Positions 51,229-59,989 of a stretch of DNA of 64,000 nucleotides are shown one piece after another (the stretch's first letter is position 1; each line of letters opens with the position of its first letter). Under the pieces are notes generated by a model. That model did no database searches. It worked only from the letters and a program-made list of their open reading frames with translations, and had not been told where the DNA came from. The DNA comes from Fen-549 sp050011315 (GTDB taxonomy: Bacteria > Actinomycetota > Thermoleophilia > Gaiellales > Gaiellaceae), in NCBI GenBank assembly GCA_050011315.1, contig JBEKJI010000007.1, forward strand, positions 27,897 to 91,896. Direction: 5' to 3'. The translations under genes and the position numbers were made by a program.

Positions 51229-51429
51229 TTAGCTTTCCGCCTTTGGCCTTCTCCCGCGTCGAGCCTGCTTCCGCCCTTTCTCGCCGAGTTTCTCACCTTC
51301 GGTATCGGTCACATCAAGGATGATTGTCCCCTTGCGGGCATCCGTGAACTTGATCGTCACGGTCGCTCCCTTGCCTTCCGGAATCTCCTCTCCGGAGAGA
51401 TCACTCACGAAGACGGACTTACGAGCCAT
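51229..51429 (-). CDS. Small Lsr2-like basic protein (66 aa)
   Basis: Starts MARKSVFVSDLSGEEIPEGK, then VTIKFTDARKGTIILDVTDT and a basic tail GEKLGEKGRKQARRGRRPK. The N-terminal half resembles the dimerisation part of Lsr2-type proteins and the tail could bind DNA; this assignment is tentative. A broken paralogue lies at 44098-44275. It starts directly after the upstream XRE gene's stop, so the two form an operon. Confidence 0.65.
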   Translation of the reverse strand: MARKSVFVSDLSGEEIPEGKGATVTIKFTDARKGTIILDVTDTEGEKLGEKGRKQARRGRRPKAES

Positions 51430-51430
51430 A

Positions 51431-51682
51431 TCAATCCTTTCTCTCGATCTCAGCAACTTCGGCAAGAGCCGCGAGCTCGGACATCCTGATCTGGAGCACG
51501 TCTGTGAGCTTCAGGATGTTGGTGAGGCTGGGGTTCCGCTCACCTCGCTCGATACCGCTGACGTAGGTGCGATCAAGCCCAGCTAGGTGCGCAAGCCGCT
51601 CCTGCGAGAGTCCTCGTTCCATCCTGAGCTGACGTAGAGCCCGGCCGTAGGCCAGGTGTGCGGGCGATCTCGGTTTTGCCAC
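51431..51682 (-). CDS. Small XRE-family regulator (83 aa)
   Basis: Almost the whole protein is a helix-turn-helix: YGRALRQLRMERGLSQERLA, HLAGLDRTYVSGIERGERNP, SLTNILKLTDVLQIRMSELA. It is the SinR/C.AhdI-like size class that often controls restriction-modification or element genes. The next gene, Lsr2-like, follows after one base. Confidence 0.87.
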   Translation of the reverse strand: MAKPRSPAHLAYGRALRQLRMERGLSQERLAHLAGLDRTYVSGIERGERNPSLTNILKLTDVLQIRMSELAALAEVAEIERKD

Positions 51683-51779
51683 GCCCGCAAGCTCACCTGC
51701 TTGACGTTCAAGAGTCTACGGATTATAAGTCACATTACTCGGTTTCCACCCCGCTAACACTTCGAGGGAGGCGGACTCT

Positions 51780-52553
51780 ATGGCCAAGAGCCTGCGCGCT
51801 AGCCATGCCCCAGTGCTGTTGATTGCCTTCACCCTCATCTCCCTACTGGTGCCGGTTATCGCCCGAGCAAACGGCGGCACCTCGATCGCCATGGCGCCCG
51901 AGCTACCCGTCGGCTCGCCGGTGTCCGGTGCCGTGACCGGACTCGACTACTGGGCCATTAGTGTCGGCGCGGGCGACGAACTCGCCATCGACTTCGAGGC
52001 GGTAACCGAGGGCGTCGGATTCTGCTTCATGCGTCCCGGGGTCACCGACTACACGCTGGCTGACACTCCCTGCTGGCAACCCAAGAACACAGACTACGCA
52101 GACGAGGGCGAGAAGCGCGAAACCAAGCGGGTGTTCGGTGTGGCTGGCCGCTGGACATTGATCGTCGGTGAAACCGAATGGCTCGATTGGGGATGTGTTC
52201 AGGATGTCGTGTATCCGCAGTGCGATAGATCGACCACCTACCAGCTCACGGCCTACCTGCACAAGTTCACACGCGTTGTGGCCAAGGCGCCGCGGTTCGT
52301 GAAGTTGAAGAAGCGCTTCAAACTTGCCGGTCAGGTCGTCGGAGCGGCTGGCGGCGGAATCACTATCCAGGAGCGCCTGCACCGCAAGTGGAAGAACCTG
52401 GGTATCGCCATGCTCAAGGCTGACGGCCGGTTCGTCTACTCCATCCGGCCGCGCGCCCCAGGACTTCACCGCTACCGCGTCTACTACCCGGGCGACCAGG
52501 GTCATCGCGCGAGCACCGCAGCGGTGAAGGTCAGCGTCGTCAAGCGACGATGA
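51780..52553 (+). CDS. Secreted protein with C-terminal beta domain
   Basis: In this 257-residue protein a signal peptide (LLIAFTLISLLVPVIARANG) is followed by a domain with several cysteines (GFCFMRPG, TPCWQPK, WGCVQDVVYPQCD) resembling a jelly-roll or PPC-type domain. A C-terminal Ig-like domain follows (VKLKKRFKLAGQVVGAAGGG, GLHRYRVYYPGDQGHRASTA). AGGGAGG lies about 13 bases before the ATG. It is probably exported; the function is unknown. Confidence 0.7.
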   Translation: MAKSLRASHAPVLLIAFTLISLLVPVIARANGGTSIAMAPELPVGSPVSGAVTGLDYWAISVGAGDELAIDFEAVTEGVGFCFMRPGVTDYTLADTPCWQPKNTDYADEGEKRETKRVFGVAGRWTLIVGETEWLDWGCVQDVVYPQCDRSTTYQLTAYLHKFTRVVAKAPRFVKLKKRFKLAGQVVGAAGGGITIQERLHRKWKNLGIAMLKADGRFVYSIRPRAPGLHRYRVYYPGDQGHRASTAAVKVSVVKRR

Positions 52554-52628
52554 GTGTCCCCCAGCACATCGACAGCTTCACCGAGTACCGCTATGGGAGT
52601 GGTCGAACGGCGTTGGAAGGAGGCATAC

Positions 52629-52865
52629 ATGCAATCCCCCGATCCACTAGCTGAGAGCTCCGAACGCAGGAAGTACTGGGGTTTCTACTTCCTCTGGTGG
52701 AGCGCCATCACGGTGCTGCTCGCGATCGCCACAGTCTCGTCCATCGCTCAGAATCTAGGCGGCAAGATCATTCTCGCCTGCTTCGGCGCCACTGTGCTGT
52801 CTGCGCTGTACGCGCGATACTTGCATAACTGGGGTCGCTGGAGAATGATTTTCATCATCTTCTGA
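52629..52865 (+). CDS. Small membrane protein (78 aa)
   Basis: The ATG at 52629 is chosen because AAGGAGGCATAC precedes it. Two membrane helices (FYFLWWSAITVLLAIATVSS, GGKIILACFGATVLSALYA) follow a short polar start. It follows the secreted-protein gene and may share its transcript. Confidence 0.6.
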   Translation: MQSPDPLAESSERRKYWGFYFLWWSAITVLLAIATVSSIAQNLGGKIILACFGATVLSALYARYLHNWGRWRMIFIIF

Positions 52866-53008
52866 TCCAAGAGTCGCGAGAGTTTCGGCGGCCGTTAGGC
52901 GCGGCTGTGGCGGCGTTTGCCTAGACGGTGAGTAGTAGATGTGGGACGAGCCGTGCGCGCGTCCGACGGCAGTGAATAGGTCCTGATCAGTGCGAGGGAC
53001 GCACGCGT

Positions 53009-54430
53009 TTACCAGCTCGGCGGCCCGTACGGACTCAGGCCGCCGCTGAGAAACGGTTTGAGATCATCGGGGGTGGCGTCTGGGCGTGCCGGCATCGTAG
53101 GCGGTGACGCGAGTGGATCAAGACGCTCGTCTAGGTAACCCTTGATCCAGGCGATCCAATCGGCCGAGTCAGGGTTGTCGCCGTATTTGGCTTCGAGCGC
53201 TTCAAGGAAGCTGCGAATCGTTCCGACCTCCTGCCATGCGGAGATCTGAGCACGCAGCACCTGCTCTCGATGAGCTTCAAAGAAGCGCTCCCGAGCTTGA
53301 TCCATAGCCACCTCCCAGCGGCGCCGGCGCTCCTCGGCAGCTCGCTCCATCTCGGCTTGGCGATGATCAGCTTTGGCAGCTCGAATCTCCAGCTCCCGAA
53401 AAAGCTCTGCCAGCTTCTCCTCGAGCGTCCAGTTCTTGCGATCAGAAAAGGTCGATGTCCGCCCGCCATGGCCATAGCCCACGAAGGCGATCTGCAGGCG
53501 ACCGGTAGCCGCCGAGTCGTACCGAGCCAGCTTTCGCGGCGGGAGGTACTGTGGAAATCGGGCACTTGCTCGAGATCGAGTCTCGGCCTCGAACGCACCT
53601 CGAGCCTTTACTTTTTCCTCGAACACCCGGAGGCCGAAACTGTGCGAGCGGATCGTTACAACGAAATGTCCGTCGTTTGTGGGCGACCACTGATCACGTT
53701 GGTAGCCCCCGGTCTTCCCTTCGGCGTTCGAAATCTCCCAGCCGCGGCGCTCGACTTCTGTTGCCAGAGCGTGGACGATGCGAACGCTGCGGGAAAGTCT
53801 GGCTCGAGAGACGAGGTGTTTATCGGTGTCGTCACGGAAACGCCTGGCGACTGGGTGTAGACGGGAGATACGCTCTGGCACGGGTACCGGCCTCGCTTCG
53901 ACTTCCGTCCCCTCAATTGCATCCTCCAGCCGGATTTCTTGGTGGCCAGCGACGTAGTCAGAGGTCAGCCGCTTCCCGCGCGGTACTTTGCCGAACCTCT
54001 CCGCTGCGAGTAGCCGCTGTTGATAGTCAGGCTCGCCCTCCCGACGCACATAGGGAACCTTCAAAACTCCGCCGGCCGCGATGACATCTGCCACGAGTTG
54101 CTCGCTTGGCGAAAGTTGCCGGGCAGGAGCGGGCTTAGGTGGAGCTGGCCCACCATTCGCCTCTGCTTCCAGGTTTCCACTTCGCGATTGCGTATCTGCG
54201 CTCTTCGTGCGGACCTGAAGCGATCGCGCGAGGAAGTCTCTCCCGCGGTCGGTGATCTCGGCCCGCCAGGTCTTCCCGCGACCGCTTATCCGCACGAGAT
54301 CGCGACTTCGAAGCGCGGCGGCAGAGACTCGATGCTCGTAGCCCTCCAACGCGCCATCTGGGCAGCCATCGGCGATCCACTTGAGGACAGCCATCTGCGC
54401 TTCATTGAGAGTCCCCGTGTAGCTCTCCAC
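53009..54430 (-). CDS. Hypothetical protein with winged-helix start and coiled coil
   Basis: This 473-residue protein has an N-terminal part (AQMAVLKWIADGCPDGALEG, HRVSAAALRSRDLVRISGRG, AEITDRGRDFLAR) that reads as a winged helix. The middle has VPYVRREGEPDYQQRLLAAE and a basic stretch. The C-terminal third is a long charged coiled coil (AKADHRQAEMERAAEERRRR). I recall similar proteins on actinobacterial mobile elements without a known role. Confidence 0.55.
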   Translation of the reverse strand: MESYTGTLNEAQMAVLKWIADGCPDGALEGYEHRVSAAALRSRDLVRISGRGKTWRAEITDRGRDFLARSLQVRTKSADTQSRSGNLEAEANGGPAPPKPAPARQLSPSEQLVADVIAAGGVLKVPYVRREGEPDYQQRLLAAERFGKVPRGKRLTSDYVAGHQEIRLEDAIEGTEVEARPVPVPERISRLHPVARRFRDDTDKHLVSRARLSRSVRIVHALATEVERRGWEISNAEGKTGGYQRDQWSPTNDGHFVVTIRSHSFGLRVFEEKVKARGAFEAETRSRASARFPQYLPPRKLARYDSAATGRLQIAFVGYGHGGRTSTFSDRKNWTLEEKLAELFRELEIRAAKADHRQAEMERAAEERRRRWEVAMDQARERFFEAHREQVLRAQISAWQEVGTIRSFLEALEAKYGDNPDSADWIAWIKGYLDERLDPLASPPTMPARPDATPDDLKPFLSGGLSPYGPPSW

Positions 54431-54523
54431 AGCCTCACTCGCCCCGCACGTTGAGGGCTGGTTGGAGTGTGCGAATCAACTGCGACATACTCCGTGGGTC
54501 ACCTTAATGGGGTTGAGTAGTCG

Positions 54524-56104
54524 ATGCCAAGACCTCCTCGCCAGCACAAGTTGACCATCGCGCTGCTCAAGGCAGATATGCCTAGAGACGCGGTGCTGCG
54601 CGATCCCGACTCCGTCGTCTCGTATGTAGTTCCGTCGCTGAGTCAGACTCCGTCGCTATTCGTCGCTTCCAAGCCGCCGCACCCGCCACGTTGGCAGCAG
54701 TACCTCGCTCCGCATGTCGACGGAGATATGGCAGGACTCTTCGCGGCTTCATCTGGGGCTGCCCTTCTCATCGAAGCTGGGAAGCGTCTGTTCGCTGTTA
54801 CGTTCGGTCAGGGCCGCCATCTTCTGAACACGGAAGCCTTCGAGCGCGACTTCGGGCTCAGAGTCGTTCTTAACACCGTCGTGCCCGGCCAGCTGAAGAG
54901 CGTCGATTCAAAGACGATCGACGAGACGACGATGCACACCCGGCGCGACGTCAGTCGAGACTCGACCTTCTCGTCTTTCGGTCTCGATGTCAGCCGAGAT
55001 CTTCTTCGCGCGGTTACTGGAACACCTCAGGACGAGACCTTAGGCCCCCGCCTCACGGGCGCCGACTCGCTTGGTATCCACACGCGCCTCCAGATACCGG
55101 AGCTTCGTGGACTGCTATCCCGACTGCTCGAGGCCTACGGAGATGATGCCTATAAGGCGAATGGTTTCGAGTTCATCGATTTCTTGCGACCCGAAAAGAG
55201 CGTGGAGCGCATTCATGAGCTCGAGGAGCGCCTCATCACGGACCTCGCCAGCAATGAAATCACCGACGTGCACCTTGCCGCTCCTGAGCCACTTGACTGG
55301 CTTGATGTCGAGGGCTTTCGCTTCTCCACACAAGACTCCGACGTTACGCTCGAGAGCGATCCTCACATCACCTCGTATCTCGCCAGCCGAAAAGGAGAGG
55401 AGCTGACGATCGGGCTGCTCAAGCACGATCGCATGGAGGCGATCCGCGCGTCTGACGGTTTCCGCCAAGCGACTTGGCCGATCCTCGACTGCATCGTCTA
55501 CCAGATCGAATACGAAGGCCAGCTCTACGTCCTTTCAACCGGCGATTGGTTCCGCGTCAATCTCGGCTTCAAGGAGCGCGTGTACGAAGAGGTGAGACGA
55601 CTTCCCCTACTGACCGGGCTCCCAGATGCTGATCCCGGGACCGATGAAGACGCCTACAACATCAAGGCAGCTGCTGCACTCGACGCACTTTGCCTCGATA
55701 AGAAGCTCGTCTACGACGGTGGCCCGGACAAGATGGAGATCTGCGACATCTTGACTCGCGACGGGGGTCTCATACATGTGAAACACCGGGGTAGCTCCGC
55801 CACGTTAAGTCACCTCTTCACTCAGGGGGTCAACTCAGCCGAACGGCTCCTCCAAGATGCCGATTTTCGCAGCGAGGCGCGAACCGTAGCCGCGCGAGCG
55901 AGCTCGGAATTCGCCGAGGTGCTTTCGCTGAACCGGCCCAGCCCTGAAGCTCACGAGGTCAGCTTCGTCGTCATCACTCGCAGCAACCGAGATACGCCAC
56001 TTACGCTGCCGTTCTTTAGCGTCGTGAGCCTTCAGAGAGCCGCGTCGCGTCTTCGAGGATACGGTTTCCGGGTCTCGGTGGCGGCCGTACGCGAGGCGTC
56101 TTAG
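54524..56104 (+). CDS. TIGR04141/DUF6119-like sporadically distributed protein
   Basis: This 526-residue protein shows GKRLFAVTFGQGRHLLNTEA, then FERDFGLRVVLNTVVPGQLK, VDSKTIDETTMHTRRDVSRD and a C-terminal DGGLIHVKHRGSSATLSHLF with SSEFAEVLSL. These are the marks of a family known only for its patchy distribution, often near restriction and other defence genes. The C-terminal IHVK segment resembles a nuclease-type D/E-x-K strand (D in CDILTRDGG). No partner gene is obvious. Confidence 0.75.
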   Translation: MPRPPRQHKLTIALLKADMPRDAVLRDPDSVVSYVVPSLSQTPSLFVASKPPHPPRWQQYLAPHVDGDMAGLFAASSGAALLIEAGKRLFAVTFGQGRHLLNTEAFERDFGLRVVLNTVVPGQLKSVDSKTIDETTMHTRRDVSRDSTFSSFGLDVSRDLLRAVTGTPQDETLGPRLTGADSLGIHTRLQIPELRGLLSRLLEAYGDDAYKANGFEFIDFLRPEKSVERIHELEERLITDLASNEITDVHLAAPEPLDWLDVEGFRFSTQDSDVTLESDPHITSYLASRKGEELTIGLLKHDRMEAIRASDGFRQATWPILDCIVYQIEYEGQLYVLSTGDWFRVNLGFKERVYEEVRRLPLLTGLPDADPGTDEDAYNIKAAAALDALCLDKKLVYDGGPDKMEICDILTRDGGLIHVKHRGSSATLSHLFTQGVNSAERLLQDADFRSEARTVAARASSEFAEVLSLNRPSPEAHEVSFVVITRSNRDTPLTLPFFSVVSLQRAASRLRGYGFRVSVAAVREAS

Positions 56105-56176
56105 GTCGGTGGGAACTTAGCTCGCCGACCTAGATTGTTGGAGGCCAAGAAAGCAAGACTCGGGGCTCCATAGGCT

Positions 56177-57412
56177 CTAGTCGCGGCTTAACATCGCCCA
56201 CGGACCCCAGAGGAATAGGAACCACTCAGCCTCTACATCCGGTGTCGCCGGTGTGCCATCTGCTGTTTCACGGATCCATCGCATTCTTGCGGGCTGCGGC
56301 CCAGCATCGAAAGTCAAATCAACGTCGATCTCACAGACAGCGGCTGCCTCGAACGATGCCCGTTTGAACTCGAACTTCTGCAGATCGTGCAAAGAGCATC
56401 CCTCGCGCACCATCCCTGCGGTCTTCTTGAGCGTGCTCTCAGTAAGCCTCGGCGAAATCAGCGACGCCATCTTGCCGTAGTTCTTGGCGACCCAGGCTTC
56501 AAGATAGGCGAGCGCCCGTTGGCAAACGTCCTGCTCGAGGAACTTGGGGTCGCTTGCCTTGATTGAACTCGGGCGCCATGCGTCGAGCGCCTTCTTCGCC
56601 CTCTCGTTGGCCGCAATCTGTGAGAGCACCTCTCGCCAGCTCGGGTCGGGCTTCGGCTCAACCTTCCGTTTCTCGAGGCTGGCCGCCCAGTCGCCGACGG
56701 TGAACAGGCGGTTCCACGCCTTAGTCGCCACAATTGCGTTGTCGTAATTCACGAGCATCCCGTGGATGATGCCGTGGCGATGCAGCTCGTACACCGGCTC
56801 GTCGGATGTTTTCGAAGTGCCCTTCGTGAATGTCTTGTGCGCATGCGTTAGCCCCTGGTGGTGACCGACGATGCTGTCCCAGGCCGCTAACTCCTCGGCC
56901 TCGCGGGTATGAAGTCCGCGGCGACGGCTGGTGTCGAGATCGTTGACGAAGCCGTCCATCACTGTCAGCAGAACGAGGGCGGTTGAGTAGAAGCGGCCGG
57001 CTTCGTAATCGATCCTGGCTTTATCGACTAGATCCATGCGGCTTCGCATCTGTGGAAATCGGCGTAGACCCATGATCATAAAACGAAGCGCATCAGGATC
57101 TTGATAGAGCTTGATCAAACCCTGCTCCGCCTTATCGGCAGGAAGATCTATAAGAGGCTTCACCTTCTCGGTATTCAGGCTCTCGTGGAAGATCCAGTGT
57201 CGGGGGCCGAGGAGCTCGTAGAAGCGATCAACTAGTTCCATAAGCTCACGAACCTGGGCTTCGATTTCAAGCACCGACTTCCGCTGATCCCGCGCGATAA
57301 AGCGAGTCAAAGTCTTCATGCCCTGGATCTGATCGAGCAGTTCGACAACCGATGGCAGGTCGAGAGCTGAGGCGTAGGAGCCTGATGCGGAACGTTGATC
57401 CGGGCGGCTCAT
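56177..57412 (-). CDS. HEPN-like protein, unknown function
   Basis: The 411-residue helical protein contains FYSTALVLLTVMDGFVNDLD and ELHRHGIIHGMLVNYDNAIV. R-H-G-I-I-H-G fits the R-x4-H motif and the following glycine of HEPN domains. The N-terminal 90 residues (FIARDQRKSVLEIEAQVREL) are coiled coil. The last 110 residues form a separate alpha/beta domain (CEIDVDLTFDAGPQPARMRW). It lies convergent to the TIGR04141-like gene. Confidence 0.55.
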   Translation of the reverse strand: MSRPDQRSASGSYASALDLPSVVELLDQIQGMKTLTRFIARDQRKSVLEIEAQVRELMELVDRFYELLGPRHWIFHESLNTEKVKPLIDLPADKAEQGLIKLYQDPDALRFMIMGLRRFPQMRSRMDLVDKARIDYEAGRFYSTALVLLTVMDGFVNDLDTSRRRGLHTREAEELAAWDSIVGHHQGLTHAHKTFTKGTSKTSDEPVYELHRHGIIHGMLVNYDNAIVATKAWNRLFTVGDWAASLEKRKVEPKPDPSWREVLSQIAANERAKKALDAWRPSSIKASDPKFLEQDVCQRALAYLEAWVAKNYGKMASLISPRLTESTLKKTAGMVREGCSLHDLQKFEFKRASFEAAAVCEIDVDLTFDAGPQPARMRWIRETADGTPATPDVEAEWFLFLWGPWAMLSRD

Positions 57413-57444
57413 ACTTCTAGTCTAACCGAACATATGTTCTTCTA

Positions 57445-57783
57445 CTACTCGAGGACCCTATAGCGCCCACGGGTGATTCTTTCGAGCTGTGGATTCTGAC
57501 CGCGCGAAAGGCGATGAAGGGAGTTCTTCACCGACGAGAGCGAAACCGACTCACCGAGCAGGAACTCAATGCGCAAGTGAATCTCTCGGACACTGAGGCC
57601 CGCGGGTTCGCCTTGGAGAACGCGGATCACGAACTCCTTGACCTGGCCGAACTTACGACGACCGTCAGGCGCGACTCCAGCGACTTCAAACCCCCGAGGG
57701 GCCGCTTGCTTCCAATCGCGAGCTATGAGACGCTGTAAAAGGCCTGCAAACTGAGGGTTTGAAAACCGCTCGGTCAGGACCAT
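57445..57783 (-). CDS. Small paralogous protein A (112 aa)
   Basis: Starts MVLTERFSNPQFAGLLQRLI and contains GVAPDGRRKFGQVKEFVIRV. The second half reads as a winged helix (GLSVREIHLRIEFLLGESVS, SLSSVKNSLHRLSRGQNPQL). About 70% of residues are shared with the protein at 59612-59950. The two flank the antirepressor/TIR segment. It is a probable DNA-binding protein. Confidence 0.65.
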   Translation of the reverse strand: MVLTERFSNPQFAGLLQRLIARDWKQAAPRGFEVAGVAPDGRRKFGQVKEFVIRVLQGEPAGLSVREIHLRIEFLLGESVSLSSVKNSLHRLSRGQNPQLERITRGRYRVLE

Positions 57784-57786
57784 GAG

Positions 57787-57829
57787 CCGCCGAAAGTGCC
57801 CGCCGGCTGTGCCGGCGTACTTTCGGCGG
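57787..57829. terminator. GAAAGT-family hairpin
   Basis: CCGCCGAAAGT/ACTTTCGGCGG encloses GCCGGC-TGT-GCCGGC. It is the same family as the post-tRNA hairpins and starts four bases upstream of gene A. A chromosomal-type element here may mark the end of island 2. Confidence 0.45.
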
Positions 57830-58018
57830 AGGGTGGCAGACAACGGTCGCGAGCCGCGTCCGTCACGTCGGCCGCGGCGGAGGGCGATTTGGGATCACGC
57901 TCCCCGGACTAGGTTCGCTCCGCCGTGCTTGAACGGGAACGGCACGCTTTCTTTACACCTTGGCCTTGACGATAAATCGAGCCTGACTCCGTTAGCGACC
58001 AACTCAGCGATATCGGAT

Positions 58019-58645
58019 TCAGGCTCTATCGCCATCTACGCCCAAGGCCCGGTTCACTTCCAAGACGAGTCTGTCGCTGGCTTCGACATCCTTCGAGGCA
58101 TTCAACCGCTCGGCTTCATCGACGAGCCGGTCGAGTAGGTTGAGACTGGCTTTCGAGATTCCCTCCGTTCCGTGAAGGTTGTCAACAAGCCGCCTGAGTT
58201 TCGACACCATTTCGGGCGGGGGAGGCTCGTCGAAGGTCACGGTACTGGTCACAAACGCACCAGCAGGCATGCCAGGCGGATCGTTTGGATAGAAGGCGGC
58301 GTGGGTCGCCGCCGCAACGGTCTCTTGGAATACCTTCAGTTGGTCAGGATCGGAAGGGCTTCCTGCAACCCCATTTAGCCAGGTGGAAATCAGGTCGGAG
58401 CGCAAACAGGATGAGAGGTTCAGGCTACCCGGCGGCGACCAGACTCGAAGCGTGCGCTGCCCCCACGATAGGTCTGGCCTTGCCACAATCGCCGCTTGTT
58501 CCCTCTGGAGATCCAGGCCGAGTTGCTCGCAGATATGCGGGATCGCCACGTAGATAGTGCCGTCTCGCCCACTCTTGATGGCAATCAAGTATCCAGGCTT
58601 TAGGAAGATGACCGCCTCCTGGAATTTCACCTCCATGATGCTCAA
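58019..58645 (-). CDS. Phage antirepressor-like protein (P22_AR_N-like)
   Basis: The 208-residue protein contains IYVAIPHICEQLGLDLQREQ, AAIVARPDLSWGQRTLRVWS and SSCLRSDLISTWLNGV, the layout of the N-terminal domain of P22-type antirepressors. The rest is Pro-rich and helical, without the usual KilA or Ant C-terminal domain. It overlaps the start region of the TIR gene on the opposite strand. Confidence 0.65.
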   Translation of the reverse strand: MSIMEVKFQEAVIFLKPGYLIAIKSGRDGTIYVAIPHICEQLGLDLQREQAAIVARPDLSWGQRTLRVWSPPGSLNLSSCLRSDLISTWLNGVAGSPSDPDQLKVFQETVAAATHAAFYPNDPPGMPAGAFVTSTVTFDEPPPPEMVSKLRRLVDNLHGTEGISKASLNLLDRLVDEAERLNASKDVEASDRLVLEVNRALGVDGDRA

Positions 58646-59543
58646 CTCCGGATACCCCCTTCACCTGCACTGCGGTCCACGTCCAATCAGTAAGGAGTCT
58701 ATTCGCCGTCCTCGTGAACATCAACAACTCAGTACGGAGCCAGACTCCGCTCGCGATCTCCGCGTCGGCGACAGCATCCCGGGGAAGATCAACGAGGGCT
58801 TGGCATCGTCAAAGTACTTCGTGATCGTCCTGTCGCCTCGTTCCGTGGTCTCGCGATGGGTGCAAGAGGAGCTGAATGCTGCACTTATCACGCAGATCGC
58901 GAAAGCTGGCACATTCCTCATCCCAGTGCTGTACGAGCAATGCGAGGTTCCTCCCCTCGTCAAGCATCGGCGCTACGCAGACTTTCGCCAAACCTACGAG
59001 GCCGGACTCACGGAGCTACTTGGTGTTCTTGGCAAGGATGCCGCGATGAGCGCGGAACTAGACGGCAAGGGGCTATTCCCGTGGCCAGATCTGAACCAGC
59101 CCGACACGACACAGTGCTACCTGCATTCGACCCGTTTCGACAAGTTCTTCCGCTTGAGTTGCGACCTCGCTTGGTCGGTCGACCGTGCGATTGACTACAT
59201 CGTGGAGACCCTCAAGCTTCCGTGGAATATGGATGTTTCTCAGCTAGGTATGCGCTGGTCCTTCAGCTACGGGCTTGTGTTCAAAGACTCCGGCCTCTCG
59301 TTGTCAGAGACGCTTGAACAAGCGGGTGTGTCGGATGGAAGCGTGCTGAAGCTGAGTATCAATGGAACGTACGAGGACATCTGGAAAGAGGAACTCCGTT
59401 CAATGTGGGACGGGAGCAAGATGTACGAAATTACCGGCGCGATGCTTCGAGAGCAGGAACTACGACGCCTGATAGAGAACCGCGGTTCTCTCAATCAGGC
59501 GCGATTGAATGACCTGGCCGACGCATGTTTCTCGCACATGTGA
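58638..59543 (+). CDS. TIR-domain protein, N-terminally truncated, ubiquitin-like tail
   Basis: The TIR homology begins abruptly at RDLRVGDSIPGKINEGLASS and continues KYFVIVLSPRSVVSRWVQEE (probable catalytic Glu in W-x-x-E-E), IPVLYEQCEVPPLVKHRRYA and FRQTYEAGLTELL. The first 50 or so residues of a normal TIR (strand A, helix A, strand B) are missing. The C-terminal part has a beta-grasp pattern (DSGLSLSETLEQAGVSDGSV, LKLSING). The start at 58638 lacks a ribosome binding site and overlaps the antirepressor-like gene, so it may be a pseudogene. TIR enzymes of defence systems degrade NAD. Confidence 0.6.
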   Translation: MLNSGYPLHLHCGPRPISKESIRRPREHQQLSTEPDSARDLRVGDSIPGKINEGLASSKYFVIVLSPRSVVSRWVQEELNAALITQIAKAGTFLIPVLYEQCEVPPLVKHRRYADFRQTYEAGLTELLGVLGKDAAMSAELDGKGLFPWPDLNQPDTTQCYLHSTRFDKFFRLSCDLAWSVDRAIDYIVETLKLPWNMDVSQLGMRWSFSYGLVFKDSGLSLSETLEQAGVSDGSVLKLSINGTYEDIWKEELRSMWDGSKMYEITGAMLREQELRRLIENRGSLNQARLNDLADACFSHM

Positions 59544-59611
59544 GTAAGGACGGCCATAAACACCAGCATGAATCTGACAGCGCGTCGCGTCTCTGCGTGA
59601 CGTTGTGCAGG

Positions 59612-59950
59612 TTATTCGCGGAGGGTGTAGCGTCCCCGAGCAATTCGTGCGACCTGTGGGTTTCGACCGCGAAACAGGCGGTGGACTGAGCTCTTGACCG
59701 AGGAGCGCGAGACTGGTTCGCCGAGCAGGAACTCGATTTGGGCGTGGATGTCTCTGACCCTCGGGCCTGTAGGCTCAGCACGAAGAACACGTAGCACGAA
59801 CTCGTTGACCTGGCCGAACTTGCGCCGGCCATCAGGTGCCACTCCGCCGACTTCAAACCTTTTTCGGGGCGCTTGCTTCCAATCTCGGGCTGTGAGACGC
59901 TGTAAAAGGCCTGCAAACTCAGTGTTTGAAAGACGCTCGGTGAGGTCCAT
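59612..59950 (-). CDS. Small paralogous protein B (112 aa)
   Basis: Same length as protein A at 57445 and about 70% identical: MDLTERLSNTEFAGLLQRLT, GVAPDGRRKFGQVNEFVLRV, RDIHAQIEFLLGEPVSRSSV. The winged-helix-like C-terminus is conserved. The pair probably arose by duplication of, or recombination around, the segment between them. Confidence 0.65.
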   Translation of the reverse strand: MDLTERLSNTEFAGLLQRLTARDWKQAPRKRFEVGGVAPDGRRKFGQVNEFVLRVLRAEPTGPRVRDIHAQIEFLLGEPVSRSSVKSSVHRLFRGRNPQVARIARGRYTLRE

Positions 59951-59989
59951 CCCGCTTCCTCGGCCGGCGGCTCCTTCCGGCCGGGCGTG

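Larger units (their letters stand above)
31969..59950. mobile_element. Integrative element/island 2 at tRNA-Val (right end uncertain)
   Basis: The left end is fixed by a large serine recombinase gene whose 3' end lies in the tRNA. Transfer and maintenance genes extend to about 40860. Accessory genes continue to at least 57400. I did not find a second copy of the tRNA end, so the right boundary is a guess placed where chromosomal-type hairpins, SRP RNA and dnaX begin. Confidence 0.5.
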
